The notes: a model not told the origin generated them from the letters alone. A DNA stretch of 64,000 nt from Ryuthela nishihirai (GCA_038380435.1 JAWZYU010000020.1:41324307-41388306); one strand, 5' to 3'; positions 11,860-24,061 are shown, counted from the first letter of the stretch. A program made the numbers and translations.

Positions 11860-12829
11860 CAAATTCATCACACGAATGTTATATCGATAGTAATCCTTTT
11901 TAGATGATACCAAATAGATTTTTTTTCTCCACAAGGAATGGTAATCTGTCCTACCTAAGGGATAAAGTTTCTTAGAATTGAAACTTTTTTTTTTTCCTTT
12001 CTAAAATTTTTTTTTTGGAATATCATAACTGTGTGGAGGTAAAACTGGATCTTTTCTCGCATTTTGTCCTTAAAGTATCTTAGAGGTAATACCAAATGCA
12101 GCGAAATACTGTTTAACTTTTCCTAAAAATGCTGACTTAAAAAGGTAAGTTGTGAAAAAATTAAAATTTTGAGAGCATTAGTTTAATATATTACGGTTTA
12201 AAATAAAAAGAAACAATAGGATTCAGAAAATGTCCAAAGAGTTTTATAAAAAGATTGATCTTTATACTATGTTAATATTAGCGAAAATATTTCACAGAAA
12301 TAGCAACCAGAACGAGAACTTGAAAAAAACAACAACCTAGTCTCACTACTGCTATTATGAAGTTTACTAAGAGTCCACCGGTACGAAAATGTAGGACAAA
12401 AATTTTAATTTTTCTCTTAGTACAATTCGTTTTTCACTGATACAAAACCATTTCTGGATTTTAATTTTTTCGCAAACATGATAAAATCCTATTCTGGCAT
12501 GACATCGATTTGACCATTTCTCGAATAGCAAATGCTTCCTCCTTCCGACATGGCACCTGAAATCTTATTAGCAGATTTTAGAGCTGTTACCGACCCAAGA
12601 CAATTCTTTTTCTTTGTTTTTTTAATTCAAAATTTTTAAACACCACCGAGAAAAATTTTTTATAGTGCAATTAAATTCCAGGCTCTGCCTCCCCTTTTTA
12701 TTCTTTTCCATCTTGATCGAGTCACTTGCTGCTCCCCTTTTCATTTTCCATTTTTGTACCCCTCTATTCATTTTCTCTTATCTGAGCTTGTATAAGAGTA
12801 CCCAAAGAATTGAAACGAAATCCAGAAAG
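11860..12829. other. Unassigned AT-rich sequence
   Basis: No gene or known repeat seen. Several poly-T and poly-A runs occur between 11920 and 12020. Confidence 0.5.
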
Positions 12830-12839
12830 TCCCATATCT

Positions 12840-13082
12840 GCCGTCCGTCGGATGGGATGGGACGTTAAGCCGTGGCCCCCTGTATGGGAGAGCCATACCC
12901 TGTGCACGTTAAAGAACACACTGGATGGCCTTGACGGCAGGCTACCATCTGTCTCCCAACAGCTGTTCCAGTGGGTCCCCTCCCCCAATCGTCTCTGAGT
13001 CTTCGGGTCCTTGTGGCCTGGCCATTTAGCCCATTGTGTGCAAAAAAGTGCCGCTCAGAGGTAAAACAACCCAAAACCACAA
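12840..13082 (+). mobile_element. SINE-A, 5'-truncated
   Basis: Starts within the core at CCGTCCGTCGGATGGG and runs to the 3' end AACAACCCAAAACCAC. Target duplication TCCCATATCT at 12830-12839 and 13083-13092. Truncation at the 5' end with an intact 3' end and duplication is the usual outcome of incomplete reverse transcription. Confidence 0.92.
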
Positions 13083-13139
13083 ATCCCATATCTATATTAA
13101 CTTAAAACTAATTAATTTCGTCAACATTCATTAGGAATG

Positions 13140-13439
13140 GGTTGTTTTGCCTCTGAGCGGCAATGTTTTGCACACTATGGGCTAAATGGCCAGGTCACAA
13201 GGACCCCGAGAAGGTTGGGGGAGGAGACCCACTGGAATAGCTGTTGGGAGATAGATAGTAGCCTCCCGTCAAAGCCATCCAGCGTGTTCTTTAACGTTCG
13301 CAGGTGTCCCCTACTGACAATGGGCAGGGCGGGGAATTTTGCGGAGATAAATCTCAACGCTGACCCAGCTAGGACTCGAACCTGGGAACTGCAGATCACG
13401 AGCCTGGCGCGCTACCCACTGAGCCACCCCCGCCCCTCT
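13140..13439 (-). mobile_element. SINE-A with internal deletion
   Basis: Complete at both ends, but the segment between TCTTTAACGTTCGCAGG and TGTCCCCTACTGAC lacks roughly 80-90 bp of core. Target duplication TTAGGAATG at 13131-13139 and 13440-13448. Confidence 0.92.
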
Positions 13440-13614
13440 TTAGGAATGACAATACAATTGCAAAGTAACGTTGGAAATGTATTGATTTTTTTAAACAGTT
13501 ATTTCAATTACTAGTATTTTTAAACCTTTGCTTTTCTTAACATTTTAGAACGTAGCAAATTTGCTTTTTTTACTACTTTAGACAAAGGGAAAGTCCAATT
13601 ACAATCCTTTATAT

Positions 13615-14174
13615 CAATGTTTCCCAAAGTGGGCGATACCGCCCCCTGGGGGGCGCTGGAACGATCCAGGGGGTCGGTAGTAGCTTCAGGTGCAATGGGG
13701 GGGGGGAAGCATAAAGAAAGAAGGGAAGATAATAAAATTTTGAAAAACCGTTCGTACATATTTCACCTGTTGTATAACATAGAGTTAAAGTCATAGTGAT
13801 TACTTTATTTTCCAAATAAACACATAAAATTATTCTTAGTTATCTTAATTTTCTGTGTGTAATGCGAATGTTACTTGGTTGATTTTAATAAATAATTTTA
13901 TAATTTCAAGCTTATTTACAGCATCTTTCTTTACTATGCTGTAAATAAGACATCTTCAAGCTTGAAATTATAAAATTATTTATTAAAATTAATCATAGTA
14001 ACATTCGCATATAGTAGTGGCATTCGTAGTTAGAAATATAGATACATAAAAGGACTCAAATTTGTCACTGCATCTTTCTGTTTGTTCGCTTAAAGAAGGT
14101 AGATTTCCAGGGGGCGCTGAGTAATTTTTTTCCTGAAAAGGGGGCGGTAGGACAAATAAGTTTGGGAACCTCAG
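13615..14174. mobile_element. Non-autonomous hAT element, 560 bp
   Basis: Ends CAATGTTTCCCAAAG and TTTGGGAACCTCAG form imperfect terminal inverted repeats of the hAT type, next to matching subterminal GGGGGCGCTG motifs. A perfect 8-bp target duplication CTTTATAT is at 13607-13614 and 14175-14182. The middle (about 13860-14010) is a long AT-rich palindrome. No transposase is visible. Confidence 0.93.
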
Positions 14175-14182
14175 CTTTATAT

Positions 14183-15141
14183 AGTTACAGTGTCTTGTCC
14201 CAATTTCCAATAAGCGATTGAGTTCAGTCAACTTCCAAGAATTTCCCAACTGCTTAAAATCTCCTGCATTAAAGCGGCTTCAGCGATAAATTTGCATCTC
14301 TTAACTTTTTATGATTCCCTCCAGTACCGAGAGCGGATCGAGGACTCACTCTCAGGAAGATATTTCCCCCGAAGATTAACTGAACTTCAACAACTGACTC
14401 TTTCATTCAAAAGAGAGTCACCGATTCCCGTAAGAGAGTTTTCGCACACAAGCAGTTTTGTTACTCCCTGTAATTTAACGAAGTGAAGCTGGGTCGCAGT
14501 TGGAAGTCTAATCCGTTGCTACACGTGGTCCTGCGCCTTGATTTTTTGCCCTTCGTGATTAAGCCTCCGGAGGATTGCATCTTCCTAATGCAGCTGGATA
14601 TCGGTCATTAGAACTCTTATGCGAAAGGAACGGACATTAAGCAGGATTAGTATGAGAGAAGCTTGGAGCTTAATGAGGGTCAAAACGCAGGTATTAGTGC
14701 CTTGAGCTGATCGCAGATAATTTGCCCTTTGCAGTCTTTCCGTTTCTTAACGAATTCTTAGGATCAATTACTGTAGGCTACGAACCTTTCGGTAGTTAAT
14801 CGTAATGATAACGATTTCTCTCATTTAAACGAAAGTTTGATGAACTCGTAATGAATTGAGATTCGTTTGCACCGGAGCTCGCGAGTCACGTATCTGATAA
14901 ATGATTTATAGAAGTGAGCGATGATATTGAAATGCGAGACTGTCAAATTTCTCACTTGGGAAATCGATTATAAAACGAATGATTAGTTCTGTTTCAATGT
15001 AATCAAAGAGCTTCACTTAAACTCATTACTAGCTTGTAAAGTGGCTTAACGCTAAGTTTTACTGAATAAGTGTGTATTCAATGCCTTGAACTAGAAGGAC
15101 GCGGAACATACATCTCGTGCATTTTGATTAATTTATGCAAA
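14183..15141. other. Non-repetitive stretch, unassigned
   Basis: More balanced in composition than neighbouring filler and free of recognisable repeats. It contains several TAAT-type and GATAA-type words (for example TTAATCGTAATGATAACG near 14800). No exon with convincing splice sites was found. It may be ordinary intron or intergenic sequence. Confidence 0.4.
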
Positions 15142-15360
15142 TACACCTATCCCTCGATTTACACGGTACTCAGTTCACACAATTTTGGCTTTGCACGGTC
15201 AAAAAATGCAACCAGTTTCGATTTACACGGTACTGACTGAGATTTCCTTTCTATGTACGTCTCAGTCAGTACCGTGTAAATCGAAACTGGTTGCATTTTT
15301 TGACCGTGCAAAGCCGAAATTGTGTGAACTGAGTACCGTGTAAAACGAGGGATAGGTGTA
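15142..15360. mobile_element. Foldback MITE, pogo/Tc1-mariner type (CACCTATCCCTCG ends)
   Basis: An almost perfect hairpin of about 100 bp per arm: TACACCTATCCCTCG at the left is mirrored as CGAGGGATAGGTGTA at the right, with outer TA dinucleotides. The loop is around TTTCCTTTCTATG. A second copy is at 52716-52929. The terminus resembles pogo-type ends; superfamily assignment is an inference. Confidence 0.85.
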
Positions 15361-15451
15361 TTCTAATTTGGGCTCCCTTGGAATGGTATTATTACCTTAA
15401 CATACAAGTATAATGGCAATAAACAAAACTAAGAAACGAATGTTATATGTA

Positions 15452-15660
15452 CAGTCGCTCAAAAAAATATCCGAACACTATGGTTGATTACAGAATTCAG
15501 AAAAATATCTGGCAACGATTTTAGAAATTAGTGATCTGACAACCTTCGTGTCACGTGACGTGAAGGTTGCCAGATCACTAATTTCTAAAAAAGTCGTTGC
15601 CAGATATTTTTCTGAATTCTGTAATCAACCATAGTGTTCGGATATATTTTTGAGCGACTG
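15452..15660. mobile_element. Tc1/mariner-type foldback MITE, second copy
   Basis: Same family as 945-1159, with CAGTCGCTC and GAGCGACTG ends, TA on both sides, and a CGTGTCACGTGACGTG centre. Confidence 0.88.
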
Positions 15661-15710
15661 TACACGCAATAAAACAATATTATGAAAATATAAATGTTTA
15701 ATAGATTTTG

Positions 15711-16052
15711 AGTTGGGCATTTTTTGCACACCATGGGATAAATGGCCAGGTCACATGGACCCCGAAGGCTCAGAGAAGGTTGGGGGAGGGGAACCCACTG
15801 GAACAGCTGTTGGGGGACAGATGGTAGATTCCTATCAAGACCATCCAGCGTGTTCTTTAACGTGCACAGGGTGTGGCTCTCCCGCACACGGGTCCACGGT
15901 TTAACGTCCCATCCGACGGACGGTAGACCTTACCAAGCCCATCGGTGTCCTACCTACTGTGGGCAGGGCGGGGACCCAGCGCTGACCCAGCTGGGACTCG
16001 AATCTGGGAACTACAGATTACGAGCCTGGCGCACTACCGACTGAGCCACCCC
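15711..16052 (-). mobile_element. SINE-A, complete head, slightly 3'-shortened
   Basis: Runs from AGTTGGGCATTTTTTGC to a head ending CTGAGCCACCCC. Flanking near-identical repeats TTAATAGATTTTG (15698-15710) and TTAATAAATTTTG (16053-16065) are the probable target duplication. Confidence 0.9.
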
Positions 16053-16353
16053 TTAATAAATTTTGTTTATTAATTAATAAGAATAGTTGTTTTGTACTTT
16101 TCAGTCGATTTTTTTTTACTGATTTGGTTCCAGGAATTGGAATCAACTTCGCACTGGAAATGGAGACGAATTTTCATTAAAAACATAACAATGATCCCTG
16201 TTACCATTTTAGAGGGAGTGAGGAAGAAGCAGACGCCTACAAACGCTAATTAGCAAACGATTCCGTAGAATCAAAAGATCTTCCATTCACTCTGTCAATG
16301 AGTAGTTTCATTAACTAATGAGCAGTAAAATTCTGATAGTCCGGCGTCAGGAG

Positions 16354-17050
16354 CAGTGGCGGCTCGTAGCTAAAATTAGTGGGGGTGCTGCTCCAGAAAA
16401 TTTTTAGCCTTTGTTTTAAAATTGTGTAAAAGGAAACAAACATGTATAAAAAGAAAATTTATTCACAAACTTGATAAAATCCTAAAAGAACAAAATCAAA
16501 CATTTTTTTACTTACTTTAACCTAAATTGTTACAGTTCAAGCTTAATCTATTCATTTAAAAATGAAATCCATTCTTCTTGTTTTAATTTGCGCGAAAAAA
16601 AATGAATCAAATAGAATAGCTGGAAGCAGGATAATAATCTAATTCTACACTTTATCACATTCAAGAATATGGTACACGGTTTTTAAGCACAACACACGCG
16701 GAGTAAAAAAAAACTACCTTCAACCAGCACGCCAGGATCGGCACTGCGGGAACGACAGTGCTCTCTCTCTCCCTTGCAGCCTCGCGTGTAGCTTCCTATG
16801 TGCGCATGCGCATAACAGTCAAACACCTCGCCGCTAATACTGTGAAGCGCACAGTTCCATACAAAGATTTTTGTATCTTTTTCATAAACTGGGGGATGGC
16901 TACTGACATTAAGCTTAAGGATTATATATTGTACAAGTATAAAAAAAGAATTAAAGATAAAAGGACTCATTATATTAAATGTTATCGATAATATCAAGTT
17001 GAAATTGGGGGTGCTGCAGTTCCACAGTGCCTATGCGCGAGCAGCCACTG
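16354..17050. mobile_element. Non-autonomous hAT element, 697 bp
   Basis: Terminal inverted repeats CAGTGGCGGCTCG and CGAGCAGCCACTG, with subterminal GGGGGTGCTG at both ends. Perfect 8-bp target duplication GTCAGGAG at 16346-16353 and 17051-17058. No transposase domain seen in the interior. This family is distinct from the other hAT elements in the window. Confidence 0.94.
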
Positions 17051-17297
17051 GTCAGGAGGACTGGACTGATGCCGGATTACAGGATATTTCAGACTATTGA
17101 ATGATGCTCCTGGAAACAACCAAAGACTCTTCAAGACATTTTTATTTTCATTTTTTTAGGTGTTAAAGAGTGTTAAAAGAATTGTAAGAACGATAATATA
17201 AGTAGTCCTTTCTCTGAGAACAGTATCTTTGTTTTGAGAGAATTTGGCCACCAGTTCCCCAGAAATGTGATTGATGGATCCTATGTTCCTCATAAAA

Positions 17298-17583
17298 CGA
17301 GACCCTGCCCACGGTCAGTAGGGGAAACCGATGGGCTTGGAAAGGCCGCCGTCCGTCGGATGGGGTGTTAAGCCGTGGCTCCGTGTACGGGAGAGCCGTA
17401 TCCTGTGCACGTTAAAGAACAAGCTGGATGGCCTTGACGGGAGGCTACCATCTGTCTCCCAACAGCTGTTCTAGTGGGTCCCCTCCCCCAACCTTATCTG
17501 AGCCTTCGGGGTCTTTGTGACCTGGCCATTTAGCCCATGATGTGCGAAAAAGTGCCGCTCAGAAGTAAAACAATCCAACCCAA
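17298..17583 (+). mobile_element. SINE-A, 5'-truncated
   Basis: Begins near CCCTGCCCACGGTCAG and reaches the 3' end AACAATCCAACCCAACC. I could not identify a clear target duplication. Confidence 0.85.
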
Positions 17584-17734
17584 CCAACAAAAAGTGATTT
17601 AGAACCCAAAATGGCTTTCCGACTAGTGGATCTTGCAAAAGCGTGACATTGTATTGCTGAGCATTTTTTGGTGTTATATAAATAATTTCATTTCTGTGAT
17701 AAATTTAATTGAAGATCTGTGAGGAATTTAATTC

Positions 17735-17860
17735 AGGTTTTTTGATGATGAGCTTAAATTCTATGACGAGTTAATTCATGTTCTATGATGAGTTTAATTC
17801 ATGTTCTATGATGAGTTTAATTCATGTTCTGTGATGAATTTAATTCAAGTTCTGTGAACG
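17735..17860 (+). repeat. 23-bp minisatellite, about five units
   Basis: Degenerate units of the form TGAGTTTAATTCATGTTCTATGA follow one another with 23-bp spacing (for example TTCTATG at 17781 and 17804). Confidence 0.75.
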
Positions 17861-18259
17861 GAGAAGTTATAGACTAAGAAAACCTCAAGGGGCAACGCAA
17901 CTATTTACTATAAACCTTTTTTTTTTCTGGTTCGTTCGAAAGCACGGAAAATGTCAGGCTTACCACGAATTCGTTGGGCTCGATATTCCGGGCCCACCGG
18001 ATGTCGAACTATTGGGACTCTGAGCTATAAAAAGCCCGGACTATCGGAATTTTACTGTATTTTGATAACTGACGTAAGTACGCTTAAAAACGTTTCCTCA
18101 ATACGCTTAACAAATGTGTTTGAAACCTCTTCAGGTTCTTAAAATTCAATGAGCTTAGGTCCAGCAGGATCTGTTACAGTCCTCCATCTTTCTGCAAAAG
18201 AAACCAGAGTTCAATTGAACGCTCCCTCCTGCTGGAAATTGCTTGCGCTTTGAGTAATT

Positions 18260-18448
18260 TAGTTGGGCAGTTTTATCTCTAAGTGCCACTTTTTTGCACA
18301 CAATGTTCTAAATGACCAAGTAGCAAGGATCCAATCTCAGAGAAGGTTGGGGAAGGGAACCCACTGGACATCTGTTAGGAGAAAGATGGCAGTCTGCCGT
18401 CAAGGCCATTCAGCATGATTAAGAACCTGGTGCACTATCGCTAAGCTC
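18260..18448 (-). mobile_element. SINE-A fragment, internally deleted
   Basis: The 3' portion (GTTGGGCAGTTTTATCTC to AAGGCCATTCAGCATG) is joined directly to a short head remnant (GAACCTGGTGCACTATCGC). Diverged and old. Confidence 0.75.
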
Positions 18449-18807
18449 CCATCTTTTCTCTCTTACTTTGTATGCATCCTTAAAGACTTTCTGTATTCGG
18501 CGTATAGTTGTCAATAATACACTACCGAAAATTGCTAGACTGTGTAAACATTCTACCTCCGCTCTGAAATCAGCTGGTTATTCCTCTATTAAAGATAGAT
18601 AAAACTTTGTTGATATAGAGGCAGCTGTCTGGACTATTGACACAGGATGCTAGATTATACGTGCGGGATAAGCAGATCAGTCATTTCCTGCCGCCAGTGA
18701 TAGTTACCAACGCTCGGACTGTGACAGCTCTCTGCTCCAATAATCACATAGAGTTGGAATAAATGTGCTATATGCCACCAATGCGTTAACATTTCGCACA
18801 GATTTAC

Positions 18808-18962
18808 CTTCGTCTTCGTGGTAGGAGAGATGTGATTTCCAGCAGCCTGTTTCCAGTAGCAACAATAGGAAGTTGATGATGACAGCAGTTTTGGAGAAGC
18901 ACTTGCTGGGTGAACTGAACGGAACTACAATCGGCAAATTACCCTCCCACGGCCCATTCCAC
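18808..18962 (-). CDS. Candidate coding exon, unrecognised
   Basis: On the minus strand a 155-bp open segment lies between an acceptor-like CTGAATCAG and a donor-like GAAG|GTAAATC. The frame enters in phase 2 and leaves in phase 1. The predicted peptide includes WNGPWEGNLPIVVPF, then a hydrophobic run (VIINFLLLLLETGCW) and an acidic HEDE end. The polypyrimidine tract before the acceptor is weak, and an in-frame TGA lies just upstream of the acceptor. I do not recognise the protein. It could be a chance open frame in an intron. Confidence 0.3.
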
Positions 18963-19855
18963 CTGATTCAGGCGATAGTTGTATATATATCCATTCGTGT
19001 TGATTGTGGTGGAATTTGCTTTGAGTTTAGAACTTGGAATCAGATCTGTGGCTGCAACATGAAATGGGTTCAATTAATGTGTACTGAAAGATAACTAATT
19101 AAATGTTACTGTGGAGGGAAAATCCCATTTCCATTTGACTCTACAAACAGTAAAGAGATATAAATCGAAACGAGAATGATTTCGAATGAAGAATTTCCGT
19201 CAAAACAATCCGTTTCACACATTATGGAATTTATAACTTTTTACGTTATTATGGATACTTGATAGCTAAACTATTTTGGACTTCAAAGCTTTCAGTCGAC
19301 TGTAATTCAAATGTAAATTTAATTTAGAATTAGAAATATTGAAGTTTTAAAGTGTTATTAAAATGCTTTCATTGATTTCATCTTTGGGTTATTAAAATAT
19401 TAACTGAAAATATAGAAAACGTTCAGGAGAAACAAACAACAAACTTATACAATTCTATCAAGTTTTTTTTTAGTATAAACATTTGAGCATCGATATGTAA
19501 ACTGGACATCGATATCAAGCCTGAGATTTTGATATCGATACAGCATCTTGAATCCTGATATCGTTTTTTATGTAGCTTTATTTTTCTTTTTCGTAGGATA
19601 TAATAATAATACAATTCTTTAGGAATTTTTCTACAGATGGAATCGGTGTTGCTGATATTCAAATAATAATCTCCAAAACGTGTTCAAAACTAGCGAAAAT
19701 ATGTATTGATATTATTTGAAATTAATTAATAAAGCATCAATGAATATTAGAATGATGTTTTTTCTACCATTTGCTTATTTGTTTTTCAGAACACCAAAAT
19801 CAGAGTACTCAGTTTTAAAATAAAAAAAAAAAACATTCTTTGTAAATGTGAGACG
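18963..19855. other. Unassigned AT-rich sequence
   Basis: AT-rich with repeated TCGATATC-like words around 19490-19565 (ATCGATATGTAAACTGG, CATCGATATCAAGCC, GATATCGATACAGC). No gene recognised. Confidence 0.45.
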
Positions 19856-20670
19856 GGGGTTGGTTTGGTCGGTAGCGCATCAGGCACCTAATCTGTAGTT
19901 TCCAGGTTCGAATCCCACCCGAGCCAGCGTTGAGATTTATTTCTGCTAAACTTCTAACTCGCCCTCGGCCAGAAAGGGGATACCGATAGGCTAAGTAAGT
20001 CTACCGTCCGTAGGTTTTGGGATGTTAAAGCGTGGCACCATGAGTAAGCAAACCATATCCTGTGCACATAGATAAAATAAATATTTTGAAACACGCTGGA
20101 TGGTTTTGACGGGATGTTTCCATCTGTCTCCTAACTGCTATCCTGTGGATCACCTTCCTTAACCTTTCTCTGAACTCTTGGAGCCCTTGTTGGGTTGTTT
20201 GGGTTGTTTTACCTCTGAGCGGCACTTTTTTGCACACCATGGGCTAAATGCCAGGTCACATGGACCCCGAAGGCTCAGAGAAGGTTAGGGGAAGGGACTC
20301 ACTGGAACAACTGTTGGGAGACAGATGGTAGCCTCCCGTCAAAGCCATCCAGCGTGTTCTTTAACGTGAACAGGGTATGGCTCTCCCGCACACGGGGCCA
20401 CCGCTTAACGTCCCATCCGACGGACGGCGGCCTTTCCAAGCCCATCGGTGTCCCCTACTGACCGTGGGCAGGGCGGGGAATTTTGCGGAGATAAATCTCA
20501 ACGCTGACCCAGCTGGGACTCGAACCTGGGAAGTACAGATTACGAGCCTGGCGCGCTACCGACTGAGCCATCCCCGCCCCTGGAGCCCTTGTGACCTCGC
20601 TTATTTACCCCATTGTGTACTAAAACGTTCAGCTTAAAGGGAAAACAACGGAACCGAATTCTCTAACGCC
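19856..20670 (+). mobile_element. SINE-A, old copy split by a younger SINE-A
   Basis: A diverged head (GGTTTGGTCGGTAGCGCATC, GGTTCGAATCCC) and core run to GGAGCCCTTGT at 20190, resume at 20581 and end near AAAACAACGGAACC. The element at 20191-20580 is inserted between the two halves. Confidence 0.88.
20191..20580 (-). mobile_element. SINE-A, full length, nested
   Basis: A 390-bp full-length copy in opposite orientation to its host SINE. Perfect 12-bp target duplication TGGAGCCCTTGT at 20179-20190 and 20581-20592. Confidence 0.95.
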
Positions 20671-20916
20671 AACCCCAAAAATAACTTTTTGCTCAGATTT
20701 TATGATGAATGAATGTAGTGATTCAGTAATAACTTATTCTGGAAATTTCTATTTAAGATTAATGATGTCTGTAAAAGACACTGCAACTCTTACATGTCTC
20801 CTACATCTTCAAGGAAGAGTTTGATGCATCATAAATTTGTTATAAAAGATGTGCCAGTCACCGATTATTTGATACGAAAACCGTTGCAGAACGCACACCA
20901 AGAGTGGCATAGATCC

Positions 20917-21210
20917 GCAAAATTTCCCCCGCCCTGCCCACGGTCAGTAGGGGGCACCGATGGGCTTGGAAAGGCAGCCGTCCGTCGGATGGGACGTTAA
21001 GCCGTGTCCCCGTGTGCGGGAGAGCCATACCCTGTGCACGTTAAAGAACACGCTGGATGGCCTTGACGGGAGGCTACCATCTGTCTCCCTACAGCTGTTC
21101 CAGTGGGTCCCCTCCCCCAACCTTCTCTGAGCCTTCGGGGTCCATGTGACCTGGCCATTTAGCCCATGGTGTGCAAAAAAGTGCCGCTCAGAGGTAAAAC
21201 AACCCAACCC
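20917..21210 (+). mobile_element. SINE-A, 5'-truncated
   Basis: Starts at CGCAAAATTTCCCCCGCCC and ends AACAACCCAACCC. It abuts a minus-strand SINE-A at 21211, giving a tail-to-tail pair. Confidence 0.88.
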
Positions 21211-21521
21211 TATGAGCGGCACTTTTTGCATAGAATGGCCGGGTCACTAGGACCTCGAGAAATTTGGTGGAATCCACTGGACTGATGTTAGGAGAGATGA
21301 TAGAAGTCTCTCTTCAAGTCCATCCAGCATATTTTTAACGCGCATACGGAGCAACGTCTTAAGGTCCGATCCGACGACCGGCGGCCTTCCGAGACCATCG
21401 GTTCCTGTCCCTATTGGCAAAGGATAGGGCGGGGAGTTTTGCGGAGATAAATCCAATGATGTGACTCAACCTGGGAACTGCAGATTACGAACTTGGCGCG
21501 CTACCGACTGAGCCACTCAAC
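21211..21521 (-). mobile_element. SINE-A, old diverged copy
   Basis: Runs from GAGCGGCACTTTTTGCATAG to a recognisable head (GAACTTGGCGCGCTACCGAC). Many small deletions relative to young copies. Confidence 0.82.
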
Positions 21522-22734
21522 CCTTCTTTAGTAGTTGTGGTAGTCTTGTATTTAGGAAAGAAATCTGAAGGAAATTTCACAAACTATCTGCAGGAAGGGA
21601 ATCCATTACCATCTATTTATCGAGTAAGAGTTACCGACTTACAACTCTTGTAGATGTGACTCTTTGACATGGAGGCTTTTTTTTTAATATTTTATTTGAA
21701 CGCTTCATTAAGTCCTTAAATTGTTTTAGCACTATTATATTCTGATAATAAATGCAAGTTTTGTGGCTATTTGTAGTAATAAAGAACTAGATGCATGAAC
21801 TACGAGTTGTTGGTTGCCGACCCCGACCTAGATAAACAAAGACTATGGTTGTATTAAATGTCTATTCTGACCCACGTTCATATTTCAACTTGGCCTTCCT
21901 GATATAAACTAAAAACAAAACAGAATGCTACAATATGAAGAATTTTCATAATGTTTAGGGTGCTTCTTACTTAATGGTAAGAAGAGTTTCTTATTTTGCC
22001 TGTTTGTTTTTGCGAAAGACAAACAGGTAAAATATATTTCAGGAAGAATTCATAGTTGTCATAGACAACATGAACTGTCTATATGAGCTCTGTTGACCTT
22101 CTGAAACTTCGAAAGAAAACAGGAATATAAAGAAAATTTAAAATTCTTCAATCTTTCTGAAGTAATAATGCCTCCAGGTAGTTGCCTAGCTCCTGAGAAA
22201 GCAATATATCTAAGATGTATTTGATTTATGTCACAAGACGTCCACCTCAGCAGTCATTCGCATACGACAGTCATCATCTGAATCTCCATGGAAACAGTCC
22301 AACTCAGTAACCTGCCAATCTGTGTTTCGGTTTGCAGCAAAATCAAGTAATTTGAGCGAAACATTGTGTCGGCATTTCGTCAGTTATCTAGCTTACTTAG
22401 AAATAAAGTTTTTCTCCATATAAGAAAATTTTGCTTTCGAATTTTTTAAAACAAATATATATATATTCATCCTTAGAAATGTATTACTTGAAACTTGATG
22501 CTTTCTTAACGTCGAGAGTTGAGAGCAATTTGTCTCGTGAATTTTCTTATGTAGGTAGGAGTGAATGCAAAGAGAAGTTTAAAGGTGCAAAAATTTTAAA
22601 TAATAACAACAGTAAGTTTGCAGCAAAATTGCTACTTCATGAGACATAACAAGTACTTTACATTGATAATCCTTATTAAGTACGTGACTGATGTATACTG
22701 TTGCAAATTAAAGTCTGAGTTAGTTTGTTCAACT
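21522..22734. other. Unassigned sequence
   Basis: No gene, no repeat array and no SINE recognised. A short near-palindrome of GTTTGT..ACAAAC type occurs around 22000-22030. An AT dinucleotide run sits at about 22448-22461. Confidence 0.45.
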
Positions 22735-22746
22735 TCCCCAGTCTGT

Positions 22747-23136
22747 GGGGCGGGGGTGGCTCAGTCGGTAGCGCGCCAGGCTCGTAATCTGTAGTTCCCA
22801 GGTTCGAGTCCCAGCTGGGTCAGCGTTGAGATTTATCTCCGCAAAAATTCCCCACCTTGCCCACGGTCAGTAGGGGGCACCGATGGGCTTGGAAAGGCCG
22901 CCGTCCGTCGCATGGGACGTTAAGCCGTGGCCCCGTGTGTGGGAGAGCCATACCCTGTGCACATTAAAGAACACGCTGGATGGCCTTGACGGGAGGCTAC
23001 CATCTGTCTCCCAACAGCTGTTCCAGTGGGTCCCCTCCCCCAACCTTCTCTGAGCCTTCGGGGTCCATGTGACCTGGCCATTTAGCCCATGGTGTGCAAA
23101 AAAGTGCCGCTCAGAGGTAAAGCAACCCAACCCAAA
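22747..23136 (+). mobile_element. SINE-A, full-length reference copy (390 bp)
   Basis: The clearest intact copy. The 5' head is tRNA-derived, with an RNA polymerase III A box within TGGCTCAGTCGGTAGCGCG and a B box GGTTCGAGTCC. The anticodon-loop region reads CTCGTAATC, suggesting descent from an elongator tRNA-Met-like gene with CGT in place of CAT (inference). The body contains CGTCCGTCGCATGGGACG, GTGCACATTAAAGAACACGC and CATCTGTCTCCCAACAGC. The 3' end is AACCCAACCCAA, not poly(A). Perfect target duplication TCCCCAGTCTGT at 22735-22746 and 23137-23148. Such elements depend on a LINE for movement; I see no LINE here that shares this 3' end. Confidence 0.96.
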
Positions 23137-23567
23137 TCCCCAGTCTGTAAAATGTTAAGTTCGAATATCAAAAGAGAGATATTTCGATTATATCTTTTGA
23201 TTGCATCAATTCTTTGTCCATCCAAGTTTAATTCTCTTTTTTTTTTTTATCAAATGTTAAATTAAACATTATTCTAGTCTTCAACGATTTTCAACTGTTT
23301 TAGAAAGTATTCAGAATATGTACTTAATATCGTCATTTTTTATGGTGTCATCGCGATTCTTGTCTTTTGTTGATTTTTGTCTATTTTTTAGTGTTTTATT
23401 AAATTTTGTTTTGAGATGCGAGCCTCTCCCATGAAGGCCATCCAAAGTGTTCCTTAATGTGCACAGGGTGTAGTTCTCTTGCACACAGTTCCACGGTTTT
23501 ATGTCCCATCCAACGGACGGCGGGCTTTCTAAGCCCATCGGTGTTCCCTTTCTGATCGATAGCAGAG

Positions 23568-23958
23568 TTGTTTGGGTTGTTTTACCTCTGAGCGGCACTT
23601 TTTTGCACACCATGGGATAAATGGCCAGGTCACATGGACCCCGAAGGCTCAGAGAAGGTTGGGGGAGGGAACCCACTGGAACAGCTGTTGGGAGACAGAT
23701 GGTAGCCTCCCGTCAAGGCCATCCAGCGTGTTCTTTAACGTGCACAGAGTATGGCTCTCCCGCACACGGGGCCACGGCTTAACGTACCATGCGACGGACG
23801 GCGGCCTTTCCAAGCCCATCGGTGTCCCCTACTGACCGTGGGCAAGGCGGGGAATTTTTGCGGAGATAAATCTCAATGCTGACCCAGCTGGGACTCGAAC
23901 CTGGGAACTACAGATTACTAGCCTGGCGCGCGTTGCCGACTGAGCCATCCCCGCCCCA
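23568..23958 (-). mobile_element. SINE-A, full length, nested
   Basis: A 391-bp complete copy in the same orientation as its host. Perfect 13-bp target duplication ATCGATAGCAGAG at 23555-23567 and 23959-23971. Confidence 0.95.
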
Positions 23959-24061
23959 ATCGATAGCAGAGATAGCCGACGGACATCGGCCTTTCAGTGT
24001 CTCTTTTTTCACCGAAAGGAAAGAGAGAGGTTAGCGGAGATAAATGGCAACACTGACACAT

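Noticed and set aside
16683..16997. 104-codon frame within the hAT element at 16354-17050
   Set aside because: No transposase motif is visible and it starts in unrelated low-complexity sequence. Treated as a chance frame of a non-autonomous element.
22747..22830. Functional tRNA gene with perfect A and B boxes
   Set aside because: The sequence continues into the SINE body and lacks a paired acceptor stem. The same head occurs in dozens of copies with target duplications.
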